DNA of 64,000 nt, from assembly GCF_017255295.1 (NCBI RefSeq), contig NZ_JAFKDE010000002.1, positions 839,789 through 903,788 on the forward strand. The letters are read 5' to 3'. The notes under the pieces were generated by a model. It saw only the letters and a list, made by a program, of their open reading frames with translations. It was not told the DNA's origin and ran no database searches. Position 1 is the stretch's first letter; each line of letters starts with the position of its first letter. This stretch comes from Nitratireductor aquimarinus (lineage in GTDB: Bacteria > Pseudomonadota > Alphaproteobacteria > Rhizobiales > Rhizobiaceae). Shown piece after piece: positions 20,650 to 29,014 of this stretch. The position numbers and the translations under genes are program-made.

Positions 20650-21240
20650 ATGAGCGGGCTCGAGACAAAACGCTTTGTTCTGCGGGATTTCGAGCCCGCC
20701 GATGTGGCCGCCCTTGCGGCCTATCAGGCGGATCCGCGTTTCGTTTCCGCACGCCGCAAGGCCGGACAGGCCGCAGGCGATCCGGCAGAGCTTGTTGCGC
20801 TCTTTCGCCAGTGGGCAGCGGAGAATCCGCGCAAAAACCACCAGTTTGCAGTGATCTGTCGTAAAACCGGCCGCCTTGTCGGCTGTGCGGGGCTGCGCGC
20901 GGCGAATTGTCCACAGGACAGTGGCGAACTCGGAATCGAACTCTCTCCCGACCTCTGGGGACGTTATGGCAGCGCTGCCGAGATCGCAGGCGCATTGCTC
21001 GATTTCGGCTTCTCAGAGCTCGGCCTGGTGGAAATATTCGGCGACACCACTGCTGAAAATCATCAGGCGGCCCGGCTCGCCTCGTTTCTGGGCGCACAGC
21101 CGGAAACCGTCGAAGCAGCCGCAAAGCAAGGTGAGGAAAGCGGTTCAGCGCCTGTCCGATGGCGGTTCTCGCACAAGGCATGGCGGGCACGGGATGGATC
21201 GCGTCCGGGGGCTCGTCCAAAGTGGATGTCGGGTGATTAA
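20650..21240 (+). CDS. GNAT family N-acetyltransferase (RimJ/RimL-like)
   Basis: A 196-residue acetyltransferase. The N-terminal TKRFVLRDFEPADVAALAAYQADPRF is typical of the RimJ/RimL group, and GELGIELSPDLWGRYGSAAEIA holds the acetyl-CoA-binding region. The acceptor is unknown. The gene lies in the same direction between fabG and acpP with a 22-base gap to fabG, an unusual insertion in this cluster, and it has no strong ribosome site. Confidence 0.85.
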   Translation: MSGLETKRFVLRDFEPADVAALAAYQADPRFVSARRKAGQAAGDPAELVALFRQWAAENPRKNHQFAVICRKTGRLVGCAGLRAANCPQDSGELGIELSPDLWGRYGSAAEIAGALLDFGFSELGLVEIFGDTTAENHQAARLASFLGAQPETVEAAAKQGEESGSAPVRWRFSHKAWRARDGSRPGARPKWMSGD

Positions 21241-21437
21241 CGCTTGGCTCGCGCAGTTAAATCGTGATATGCGCCCGCCGAAAGCCGTTCCACGAGCCGC
21301 GCGTAACCCGTGTATCGAGGACGGAATAACGAAGGCTTCGCGCTGGCCATGTCAGCGGGTTAGTCGTCATTTAGCTTGATTAGCGGCAATCGTGCGGCTA
21401 ACGAAGATCGGAAATTCAGAAAGTCGAGGGTTCTCTC

Positions 21438-21674
21438 ATGAGCGATACTGCAGAACGCGTTAAGAAAATCGTTGTCGAGCATCTGGGCGTCGAAGGCGAC
21501 AAGGTGAACGAAGGCGCAAGCTTCATTGATGATCTTGGCGCAGACAGCCTCGACACCGTCGAGCTGGTCATGGCCTTTGAAGAAGAGTTCGGCGTTGAAA
21601 TCCCGGACGACGCTGCCGAGACGATCCTCACCGTCGGCGACGCAGTGAAGTACATCGACAAGGCGACCGCCTAA
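21438..21674 (+). CDS. acpP: Acyl carrier protein
   Basis: Carries growing acyl chains on a phosphopantetheine arm attached to Ser37 in [10 protein letters not shown]. The 78-residue acidic protein is the standard housekeeping ACP. GAGGGTTCTCTC precedes the ATG. About 200 bases separate it from the GNAT gene, so it may have its own promoter, which fits the high expression expected of ACP. fabF follows 51 bases later. Confidence 0.98.
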   Translation: MSDTAERVKKIVVEHLGVEGDKVNEGASFIDDLGADSLDTVELVMAFEEEFGVEIPDDAAETILTVGDAVKYIDKATA

Positions 21675-21725
21675 CGCCTCCGGCGTTATCGCTACAAAAA
21701 CGTAGTCAAGGCGGATATTCAGCAT

Positions 21726-22982
21726 ATGAGACGTGTTGTCGTCACCGGTATGGGGCTTCTTTCACCGTTCGGCCTCGGTGTTGAGCATGGGTGGAAGAGC
21801 CTGCTTTCGGGCAAGAGTGCGGCCAGCCGCATCGACAGTTTTGAGGTCGATGATCTGCCGTGCAAGATCGCCAATACGATCCCGCGTGAAGGCGAAGGGG
21901 CGTTCAACCCCGACGCCTTTCTGGAACCCCGCGAGCAGCGCAAGATCGGTGAGTTCATCACCTACGGCATTGCTGCGGCAGACCAGGCGCTGGAAGATTC
22001 CGGCTGGAAGCCGGAAACCGAAGACGACAGATACGCCACCGGCGTTCTGATCGGTTCGGGTATCGGCGGCATCGAAGGCATTGCTGAAAACGCCTTGACG
22101 CTGGAGCAGCGCGGTCCGCGCCGCATCAGCCCCTTCTTCATCCCCGGCAACATCATCAACATGGTGTCCGGCCAGGTGTCGATCCGGCACGGACTGAAGG
22201 GGCCGAACCATGCGGTCGTGACCGCTTGCTCCACCGGCGCGCACGCCATTGGCGATGCCGCGCGCCTCATCATGCTTGGTGACGCCGACGTCATGCTTGC
22301 GGGTGGTGCGGAAGCACCGATCACCCGTCTGTCGATCGCCGGCTTCTCCGCATGCAAGGCTCTCTCCACCAGCTTCAACGATACGCCGGAAATCGCTTCC
22401 AGGCCCTATGACCGCGACCGCGACGGTTTCGTCATGGGCGAGGGCGCAGGCGTGCTCGTGCTGGAAGAGCTGGAGCATGCAAAGGCGCGTGGCGCCAAGA
22501 TTTACGCCGAAGTGGTTGGCTATGGCCTGACTGGCGACGCCTATCACATCACGGCACCGGCGGAAGATGGCGACGGTGCCTATCGCTGCATGAAGGCAGC
22601 GTTGAAGCGCGCCGGCATGACACCTGCCGATCTGGACTACATCAACGCACATGGCACTTCGACCATGGCGGACACCATCGAGCTTGGAGCCGTGGAGCGC
22701 CTCATGGGCGATGCCGCAGGCAATGTTTCGATGTCGTCCACCAAGTCGGCCATCGGCCATCTGCTTGGTGCCGCGGGTGCAGCAGAAGCGATCTTCTCGG
22801 TTCTGGCCATTCGCGACAACATCGTGCCGCCGACCATCAATCTGGACAATCCACAGGTTGAAACGGCCATCGATCTGGTGCCCAACAAGCCGCGCGAACG
22901 TCAGGTTGACGTAGCGCTCTCCAACTCCTTTGGCTTTGGCGGCACCAACGCGTCTCTCGTATTCAAGCGTTATGAGGCCTGA
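21726..22982 (+). CDS. fabF: 3-oxoacyl-[acyl-carrier-protein] synthase II
   Basis: Condenses malonyl-ACP with acyl-ACP in elongation. The Cys-His-His triad is present: Cys168 (TACSTGAH), His309 (NAHGTST) and His345 (SAIGHLLGAAG). The 418 residues match FabF. It forms a unit with acpP upstream; mltG follows after about 190 bases. Confidence 0.97.
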   Translation: MRRVVVTGMGLLSPFGLGVEHGWKSLLSGKSAASRIDSFEVDDLPCKIANTIPREGEGAFNPDAFLEPREQRKIGEFITYGIAAADQALEDSGWKPETEDDRYATGVLIGSGIGGIEGIAENALTLEQRGPRRISPFFIPGNIINMVSGQVSIRHGLKGPNHAVVTACSTGAHAIGDAARLIMLGDADVMLAGGAEAPITRLSIAGFSACKALSTSFNDTPEIASRPYDRDRDGFVMGEGAGVLVLEELEHAKARGAKIYAEVVGYGLTGDAYHITAPAEDGDGAYRCMKAALKRAGMTPADLDYINAHGTSTMADTIELGAVERLMGDAAGNVSMSSTKSAIGHLLGAAGAAEAIFSVLAIRDNIVPPTINLDNPQVETAIDLVPNKPRERQVDVALSNSFGFGGTNASLVFKRYEA

Positions 22983-23072
22983 ACGTTTCCGATAGCGGGC
23001 TTGCAGTTTTGCCATTTTCGCAATTCATTCTGTTCTGACACGAATCGAAATGGCGCGCGGCAAGCTCCGGTG

Positions 23073-23094
23073 ACGCAATTTTCGAAACTTGCGT
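23073..23094. promoter_or_regulatory. Near-perfect 22-base palindrome upstream of mltG
   Basis: ACGCAA and TTGCGT flank TTTCGAAA; only one base pair of the 22-base dyad is mismatched. It lies in the 192-base fabF-mltG gap, about 80 bases before mltG. It could be an operator or an RNA hairpin. I cannot match it to a known regulator. Confidence 0.4.
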
Positions 23095-23174
23095 AAACGT
23101 TCATAACGCGAACACAGAATAGGACAGGACCGGCGGCAATTGGCGCCGTTCTGAAAGGGAGCGGTCCAAGAAGC

Positions 23175-24332
23175 ATGACAGGGACTTCCGGCGATAATTC
23201 CAGCGGCTATGGCCGCCAGCCAGACGAAGAGCGCGGCCGTACTTTCAAACCGGCCAGCCAGACATTACGACCGGAGGCGGGAACCCCGCCACCGAAGCGC
23301 TCCAGGCGCGCGCGCAGCCAGTTCGTGGTGTTCTTCAACTTCGTCTTCTCTTCCATCGTCTTTCTGGTGGTTCTGGCCGGCTTCGCCTTCTATTTCGGCA
23401 AGCGCGAATTCCATCAGCCCGGCCCGTCAAGCACGGCCGAGACCGTTCTCATCAAACCGAACACCGGTGTGAACCAGATCGCCAGCCTGCTCGAGCGCGA
23501 GGGCGTGATCAGCGATGCGCGCATCTTCTCCATCGGTGTGCGCGCCTATGGCGCCGATTCCGAGCTCAAGGCCGGTGAGTACGCCATCGACGCCCGCGCT
23601 TCGATGCATGACGTCATGGAGCTTCTGAAGAGCGGCAAGAGCGTTCTTTACTCGCTCACCATCCCGGAAGGGCGGACCGTCGTCGAGGTGTTCCAGCGTA
23701 TTCAGGATACCCCGGAACTCTCCGGCAAGCTGCCGGATGAGATGCCGCCGGAAGGCAGTCTTGCAGCCGACACGCTGCGCTTTACGCGCGGCATGGACCG
23801 CACGGCGGTCGTCGAGAAGCTCCTTGAGGATCAGCGCGAGCTGGTCGACAGCATCTGGGAGCGCCGCGACGAGGGACTTCCGGTCAAGGACAAGAACGAG
23901 TTCGTAACGCTGGCCTCCATCGTGGAGAAGGAAACCGGCATTGCCGACGAGCGCCCGCGCGTTGCAGCCGTCTTCATCAACCGTCTGAACAAGGGCATGC
24001 GTCTGCAGTCGGACCCGACCATCATCTATGGTCTGTTTGGCGGCCAGGGCAAACCGGCTGATCGCCCGATCTACCGGTCCGACATCGACAAGAAGACGCC
24101 TTACAACACCTATCAGATCGATGGGCTTCCGCCCACACCGATCGCCAATCCGGGCCGTGCGGCGCTTGAGGCCGTGGCAAACCCGTCGCAGACCGACGAA
24201 CTTTACTTCGTCGCGGACGGTACGGGCGGTCACGCCTTTGCCAAGACGCTCAAAGAGCACAATGAGAACGTCGCACGCTGGCGCAAGCTGGAGCGCGAGC
24301 GCCAGACGGAAGACGAGGCCGGCTCCAACTGA
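23175..24332 (+). CDS. mltG: Endolytic transglycosylase MltG
   Basis: Cleaves nascent peptidoglycan strands in the inner membrane and helps set glycan length. A cytoplasmic basic N-terminus is followed by one membrane helix (about residues 52-74), then the periplasmic YceG domain. The catalytic glutamate region is LASIVEKETG, with YNTYQIDGLPPTPIANPG further on. The 385 residues are in the normal range. It leads the mltG-yicC-gmk group. Confidence 0.94.
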   Translation: MTGTSGDNSSGYGRQPDEERGRTFKPASQTLRPEAGTPPPKRSRRARSQFVVFFNFVFSSIVFLVVLAGFAFYFGKREFHQPGPSSTAETVLIKPNTGVNQIASLLEREGVISDARIFSIGVRAYGADSELKAGEYAIDARASMHDVMELLKSGKSVLYSLTIPEGRTVVEVFQRIQDTPELSGKLPDEMPPEGSLAADTLRFTRGMDRTAVVEKLLEDQRELVDSIWERRDEGLPVKDKNEFVTLASIVEKETGIADERPRVAAVFINRLNKGMRLQSDPTIIYGLFGGQGKPADRPIYRSDIDKKTPYNTYQIDGLPPTPIANPGRAALEAVANPSQTDELYFVADGTGGHAFAKTLKEHNENVARWRKLERERQTEDEAGSN

Positions 24333-24361
24333 GCCGGACCGTCGCGCGAAGAGGGGGACGC

Positions 24362-25252
24362 ATGAGCAGGCTTCAAAGCATGACGGGCTTTGCCCGTGCT
24401 TCGCGCGACCATGATGCCGGTGGCATCGCCTGGGAGCTGAAATCGGTAAACGGGCGCAGCCTTGAAACCCGCTTTCGCCTCCCTCCCGGTTTTGAACGGA
24501 TCGAGCAGGGCGCGCGCCAGCGTCTGCAGAAGCGCTTCTCGCGCGGCAATGTGCAGGCTTCGCTGAATTTTACGCAGAATGGCGCTCTGCGCCGCCCGGT
24601 TGTCGATGAAGAGTTCCTGAAAGAGCTCGCAGAACTGGCCGGTCGCCTGCACGAGCAGTTCGGCGCTGCTCCTGCATCGGCAGACGGGCTGCTGGGCCTG
24701 CGCGGTGTGCTCGACTATGCCGATCCCGTGGCGGATGAAGAGGTTCGCGCCTCGCTCGATGAAGCCATTCTTTCGACCTTCGATGAGGCGCTTGTCAGCC
24801 TTGAGAGCGCGCGGCGGGATGAGGGCGCGGCGCTCGAACGCATCCTGCTTGACCAGGTGGCGCGCATCGAGACGCTGACCGATCAGGTCGAAAATGATTC
24901 CTCCCGCTCGCCCGAGGCCATACGCCAGCGTCTGAGCGAGCAGGTCGCCCGCCTCATGGATGCGACCACCGGCTTCGATGAAGCCCGCCTCCACGCCGAG
25001 GCCGCCATCCTTGCAGGCAAGGCGGATATCCGTGAAGAGATCGACCGTTTGCGCGCACATATCGCATCGGCCCGGGCTCTGATCGCCTCCGGCGGCCCCA
25101 TAGGTCGAAAGCTTGACTTCCTCGGTCAGGAGTTCAACCGCGAATCCAACACGCTTTGCTCAAAGTCCAACGCGACAACCGTCACGGCCATCGGCCTTGA
25201 ATTAAAGGCCGTCGTCGATCAGTTCCGCGAGCAGGTCCAAAATCTGGAGTAG
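24362..25252 (+). CDS. YicC family endoribonuclease
   Basis: The 296-residue protein begins with the family hallmark SMTGFARAS and ends with the conserved DUF1732 block (GRKLDFLGQEFNRESNTLCSK). E. coli YicC is reported to be an RNase; activity here is inferred by homology. It lies directly before gmk, a neighbourhood conserved in many proteobacteria. The stop is 3 bases from the gmk ATG. Confidence 0.92.
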   Translation: MSRLQSMTGFARASRDHDAGGIAWELKSVNGRSLETRFRLPPGFERIEQGARQRLQKRFSRGNVQASLNFTQNGALRRPVVDEEFLKELAELAGRLHEQFGAAPASADGLLGLRGVLDYADPVADEEVRASLDEAILSTFDEALVSLESARRDEGAALERILLDQVARIETLTDQVENDSSRSPEAIRQRLSEQVARLMDATTGFDEARLHAEAAILAGKADIREEIDRLRAHIASARALIASGGPIGRKLDFLGQEFNRESNTLCSKSNATTVTAIGLELKAVVDQFREQVQNLE

Positions 25253-25255
25253 ACC

Positions 25256-25921
25256 ATGTCCTCGCAGACGTCTCCTGCCGTTTCGACCGAAGTCGCGCGC
25301 CGCGGCCTTATGCTCGTCCTGTCTTCACCTTCGGGTGCAGGCAAGTCGACCATCGCACGCACGCTTCTGGCCGAGGTGAAGGGGTTTGAACTTTCGGTAA
25401 GCGTTACCACGCGCCCCCGCCGCGCCAGCGAAATTGAAGGGGTGCACTACCACTTCAAGACGCAGCGCGAATTCGAGATCATGCGCGACAATGACGAATT
25501 GCTGGAGTGGGCCGAGGTTCACGGCAATTTCTACGGTACCCCCCGCGCGCCTGTCGAAAAGGCGCTGACCGAGGGGCGCGACATGCTGTTCGACATCGAC
25601 TGGCAGGGCGCGGAGCAGCTGCGCGAGAAAATGCGTGGGGATGTGGTCTCCATCTTCATTCTGCCGCCCAGCATGAAGGAGCTGCTTGGCCGTCTGACGC
25701 GGCGCGCCGAGGATACGCCCGAGATCATCCAGACGCGTCTGAAGAATGCGCGGACGGAAATCGAGAAATGGCTGGATTACGATTATGTCGTGATCAATGA
25801 AGAGCTCGATCACGCCTTTTCGTCGGTGCGCTCCATCGTAGAGGCAGAGCGCCTGCGGCGCGACCGCCGCCCCGGCCTGTTCGATTTCGTTTCGGGCCTG
25901 CTCAGCGAGGACGGCAACTGA
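25256..25921 (+). CDS. gmk: Guanylate kinase
   Basis: Phosphorylates GMP to GDP with ATP. The P-loop is SPSGAGKST (24-32), followed by the GMP-binding region [19 protein letters not shown] and the [13 protein letters not shown] Walker B ([13 protein letters not shown]). The 221 residues are typical. It is the last gene of the plus-strand run and converges on rsmA. Confidence 0.97.
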   Translation: MSSQTSPAVSTEVARRGLMLVLSSPSGAGKSTIARTLLAEVKGFELSVSVTTRPRRASEIEGVHYHFKTQREFEIMRDNDELLEWAEVHGNFYGTPRAPVEKALTEGRDMLFDIDWQGAEQLREKMRGDVVSIFILPPSMKELLGRLTRRAEDTPEIIQTRLKNARTEIEKWLDYDYVVINEELDHAFSSVRSIVEAERLRRDRRPGLFDFVSGLLSEDGN

Positions 25922-25927
25922 GCTTCA

Positions 25928-25970
25928 TTTGCATTTCATGGTCGGGCTGCCTTACCCGACCATCTGCAAA
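25928..25970. terminator. Two-part hairpin between convergent gmk and rsmA
   Basis: ATGGTCGGG and CCCGACCAT form a 9-base perfect stem with an 8-base loop, and outer arms TTTGCA and TGCAAA extend it. It occupies most of the 54-base gap and probably ends transcripts from both sides. U-tracts are poor. Confidence 0.6.
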
Positions 25971-25975
25971 ATCCG

Positions 25976-26821
25976 TCAGGATGAACCGGTCTGGGAAGCG
26001 TTGGCCAGCGCCACGAATTCGGCCACTGAGAGCGTTTCCGCACGTCGCGTCGCATCGATCCCTGCGCGCGCCAGAAGCGCTTCACCACCCAGCGATTTGA
26101 CGCTCTGGCGCAGCATCTTGCGGCGCTGGCCAAAGGCTGCTTCCGTGATCTTCGCCAGCCTTTTGGGCTCGACCGCCAGCGGCTCGGCGCGCGGCACGAT
26201 ATGCACCACGGACGACGTCACTTTCGGCGGGGGCGTAAAGGCCTGCGGAGGCAGGTCAAAGGCGATCTTGGAGACGGTGCGCCAGCCGGCCAGAACGCCA
26301 AGCCGACCATAGGCCTTGTCGCCGGGTTCGGCGACGATGCGCTGCGCCACTTCGCGCTGGAACATCAGCGTCATCGAGGCGTAGAAGGGCGGCCATGCGT
26401 CGGGCGTCAGCCAGCGTACGAGAAGCTCCGTTCCGATATTGTAGGGCAGGTTGGCGACAATCCGCACCTTGCCGTGCGCCTCCGGGGCGAGGGCTGAGAA
26501 GTCCGTTTCCATGGCGTCGCCATTCACCACGTCGAGCCGGCCCGGATAGTGCGCGGCAATCTCCGCCAGCGCATCGAGACAGCGCTCGTCACGTTCGATG
26601 GCGATCACGCGTTCTGCGCCGGCCATCAGCAGGGCGCGCGTCAGACCGCCCGGTCCGGGGCCGACCTCGATCACCGTCGCGCCTTCAAGATCGCCCGCAG
26701 CCCGGGCGACCTTGGCCGTCAGGTTCAGATCCAGAAGAAAGTTCTGGCCGAGCGATTTCTTGGCGGCGAGGCCATGCCTGGCGATGACCTCTCTGAGTGG
26801 TGGCAGGCCATCGGCCGTCAT
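25976..26821 (-). CDS. rsmA: 16S rRNA dimethyladenosine transferase
   Basis: Dimethylates the two adjacent adenines near the 3' end of 16S rRNA. Motifs seen are SLGQNFLLD, the SAM-binding GPGPGGLT and the catalytic NLPYN. The 281 residues match KsgA. Its ATG overlaps the pdxA stop by 4 bases, so it is the last gene of the lptF-to-rsmA run. Confidence 0.97.
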   Translation of the reverse strand: MTADGLPPLREVIARHGLAAKKSLGQNFLLDLNLTAKVARAAGDLEGATVIEVGPGPGGLTRALLMAGAERVIAIERDERCLDALAEIAAHYPGRLDVVNGDAMETDFSALAPEAHGKVRIVANLPYNIGTELLVRWLTPDAWPPFYASMTLMFQREVAQRIVAEPGDKAYGRLGVLAGWRTVSKIAFDLPPQAFTPPPKVTSSVVHIVPRAEPLAVEPKRLAKITEAAFGQRRKMLRQSVKSLGGEALLARAGIDATRRAETLSVAEFVALANASQTGSS

Positions 26822-27828
26822 TTTATGGTGTCCGTATTGTCTGAGAGCCGGCGCGCAAGCCTGATCGCCGCAATCAGGCTGTCGGGTCGCGCAATGCCGC
26901 GTCCGGCAATGTCGAATGCCGTGCCATGATCCGGCGATGTGCGGATGAAGGGAAGGCCGAGCGTGACGTTCACCGTCTCGTCAAAGGCAATGGTCTTCAC
27001 GGGGATCAGCGCCTGATCGTGATACATGCAAAGTGCGGCGTCATAGCCAGCGCGGGCGCGGGCGTGAAACATCGTGTCGGCGGGCAGGGGGCCGAATGCG
27101 TTGATCCCGTCTTCCTGAAGCGCGTGGATCGCCGGCGCGATGACGTCACGGTCTTCCGTGCCCATGGCCCCACCTTCGCCGGCATGCGGGTTGAGCCCGG
27201 CAATGGCAAGGCGCGGTTCTGCTATGCCGAAGCGCTGACGCAGCTCCCGATGCGTGATCCGCGCGATCTCTTCCACGAGCGCCTGCGTCAGGGTTTCAGG
27301 AACCCCTGCCAGCGCCTGATGAACGGTCACCGGAACGGTCCGCAGATCGGGGCCTGCAAGCATCATGACAGGCGTGGCCGGCCTTCCGGTCAGCTCCTCC
27401 GCCAGATGGCCCAGAAACTCCGTGTGGCCCGGAAAACGAAAGCCTGCATCATAGAGTGGCTTCTTGGCGATGGGCGCGGTGACCACGGCCGCCGCACGGC
27501 TTTCCACCGTATCCGTCACGGCGCGTGATATGGCCTCGATGACACCCGCCGCATTCACCGTCTCGGGCTGGCCTGCGCTGTCGGTCAAACGGTTTTCGAG
27601 CGGTGCGACCGGCAGCCGATTGTCAAAAGCGCTCTCTGCGGCCTCGGGCTCAGCCTCGCACAGCGGTACGTCGAGCCCCAGATGGCGCGCGCGTGCGGCC
27701 AGAAGGGCAGGGTCGCCGAGAACATAGAAGGGCGACAGCTTATCCTGGTCGCGCCGAAGCCAGGCCTGAAGAATGACCTCCGGGCCGATTCCGGACGGAT
27801 CGCCAATGCTGAGCGCGAGCGGGCGCAA
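26818..27828 (-). CDS. pdxA: 4-hydroxythreonine-4-phosphate dehydrogenase
   Basis: Oxidises 4-phosphohydroxythreonine in the DXP-dependent route to pyridoxal phosphate. It shows [12 protein letters not shown] at the N-terminus, FPGHTEFLG and the metal-ligand region [11 protein letters not shown]. The 336 residues are typical. A terminator-like hairpin separates it from the SurA-like gene upstream, so pdxA-rsmA may also have its own promoter. PLP is the cofactor of Alr, encoded elsewhere in this window. Confidence 0.96.
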   Translation of the reverse strand: MRPLALSIGDPSGIGPEVILQAWLRRDQDKLSPFYVLGDPALLAARARHLGLDVPLCEAEPEAAESAFDNRLPVAPLENRLTDSAGQPETVNAAGVIEAISRAVTDTVESRAAAVVTAPIAKKPLYDAGFRFPGHTEFLGHLAEELTGRPATPVMMLAGPDLRTVPVTVHQALAGVPETLTQALVEEIARITHRELRQRFGIAEPRLAIAGLNPHAGEGGAMGTEDRDVIAPAIHALQEDGINAFGPLPADTMFHARARAGYDAALCMYHDQALIPVKTIAFDETVNVTLGLPFIRTSPDHGTAFDIAGRGIARPDSLIAAIRLARRLSDNTDTIK

Positions 27829-27861
27829 GAGCCACCTCGTTGGATCTAGGGTCGAAGAAAG

Positions 27862-27886
27862 ATGAGCCCGGCAAGGCCGGGCTCAT
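27862..27886 (-). terminator. Terminator after the SurA-like gene
   Basis: ATGAGCCCGGC and GCCGGGCTCAT form a perfect 11-base stem with a 3-base loop. On the minus strand it is followed by CTTTCTTC. It starts 9 bases after the stop of the SurA-like gene. Confidence 0.75.
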
Positions 27887-27895
27887 GAAGAACAA

Positions 27896-28831
27896 TCAGC
27901 GCTTGGTGATGCGCGCGTTCTTGCGCAGCTCGGCGAGATATTCCTGCGAGGCCTTTTCCATGTCCTCGCCGCCCGAGCCTTCACTCTGGAACATCATCTG
28001 AGCGACACGGTCGTCGGAAACTTCGCGCGTGCTGCAAACGCCGATGAACTCGACGCCGCGCTCTGTCGTGCGCACGCCGGTGGCGTTGCCGGGGGACGTC
28101 TTCTTGATCTGGTCTTTCCAGTCGCCCGGCAGCTCCGGTTCAAGAATACGGCCAAGGTCACGCACGGTCACGTCGATCAGCCCCTTGGCGAACTCACGGG
28201 TCGAATCGCAGCCCCGGAAGCGGCCACGCAGCGCCTGTGCCTCGCGCTGGCGCTTGCCAAGTAACTTCGAGCGCTCGGCAGACGGAACGACGAAGATGAC
28301 CTGCTGAAGCATGTATTCGGTCGCGCTCGGTTTGTTGCCACCCTGCTGAAGCATCTTGGCGACAACATCCTGCTCGCTCATGCCGCCGGAAGAGCTGTTG
28401 CGCGCCTGCATGACGCGGCTCCAGCCGATCTGCGAACGGATGAAATCCTTGAAGTGCGCTGCCGTCACGCCCGACTGCGCCATCACCTGGTTCAACTGGC
28501 TGGTGGTCATCCGGTTTCCGCTGGCGAAGCGCTGATAGGCCTGATCCACCATCTCTTTGGGGATGTTGATGTTGCGCCGCTGCATTTCCTGCAGCTTGAG
28601 CGTCTGCTCGATCATCTGATCGGTGGCTTTCTGGCGCAGATTGCCACCCTCGCGCTGCAGTCGCAGAAATGCGACGCGCCGGTCGATATCGTAGCTGGTC
28701 ACCGGAAGATTGTTGACCACATAGCGAATTTCGGTCGCCATGGCACTGGTACCGCCGAGAATGGGCATTGCCGTCGCCACGGCCAACGTCAACACGCTCG
28801 CGCGCACAATACGCCTGCAATTGCTAAACAT
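27896..28831 (-). CDS. SurA-like periplasmic chaperone / peptidyl-prolyl isomerase
   Basis: Probable periplasmic chaperone for outer-membrane proteins. From the ATG at 28831 the protein has a basic start, a hydrophobic core and a signal cleavage site near SAMA-TE (about residue 32). The rest resembles the SurA N-terminal domain (VVNNLPVTSYDIDRRVAFLRLQ). At 311 residues it is shorter than E. coli SurA, and I see no clear second parvulin domain. It sits right after lptD, whose product is a SurA client in other bacteria. Confidence 0.85.
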   Translation of the reverse strand: MFSNCRRIVRASVLTLAVATAMPILGGTSAMATEIRYVVNNLPVTSYDIDRRVAFLRLQREGGNLRQKATDQMIEQTLKLQEMQRRNINIPKEMVDQAYQRFASGNRMTTSQLNQVMAQSGVTAAHFKDFIRSQIGWSRVMQARNSSSGGMSEQDVVAKMLQQGGNKPSATEYMLQQVIFVVPSAERSKLLGKRQREAQALRGRFRGCDSTREFAKGLIDVTVRDLGRILEPELPGDWKDQIKKTSPGNATGVRTTERGVEFIGVCSTREVSDDRVAQMMFQSEGSGGEDMEKASQEYLAELRKNARITKR

Positions 28832-28967
28832 CGTCACATTTCTCACTTTTGCACCCCGCAATTGCGTCTGGGATAACAGCAAATGCACTGGAGCTACAGT
28901 CCCTTGGACCGTTTTATCCGCCAGCCTGGGGCAAAATCATGACTTTAGGGGAGGTCATGTCCAAATG

Positions 28968-28992
28968 AGGCCGGAAGCGAAGCTCCCGGCCT
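28968..28992 (-). terminator. Terminator-like hairpin after lptD
   Basis: On the minus strand AGGCCGGGAGC and GCTTCCGGCCT form an 11-base stem with one wobble pair and a 3-base loop, 22 bases after the lptD stop. The following T-tract is short (ATTT). Confidence 0.6.
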
Positions 28993-29014
28993 GCCTGTTC
29001 AAAGGCTCACAGCC

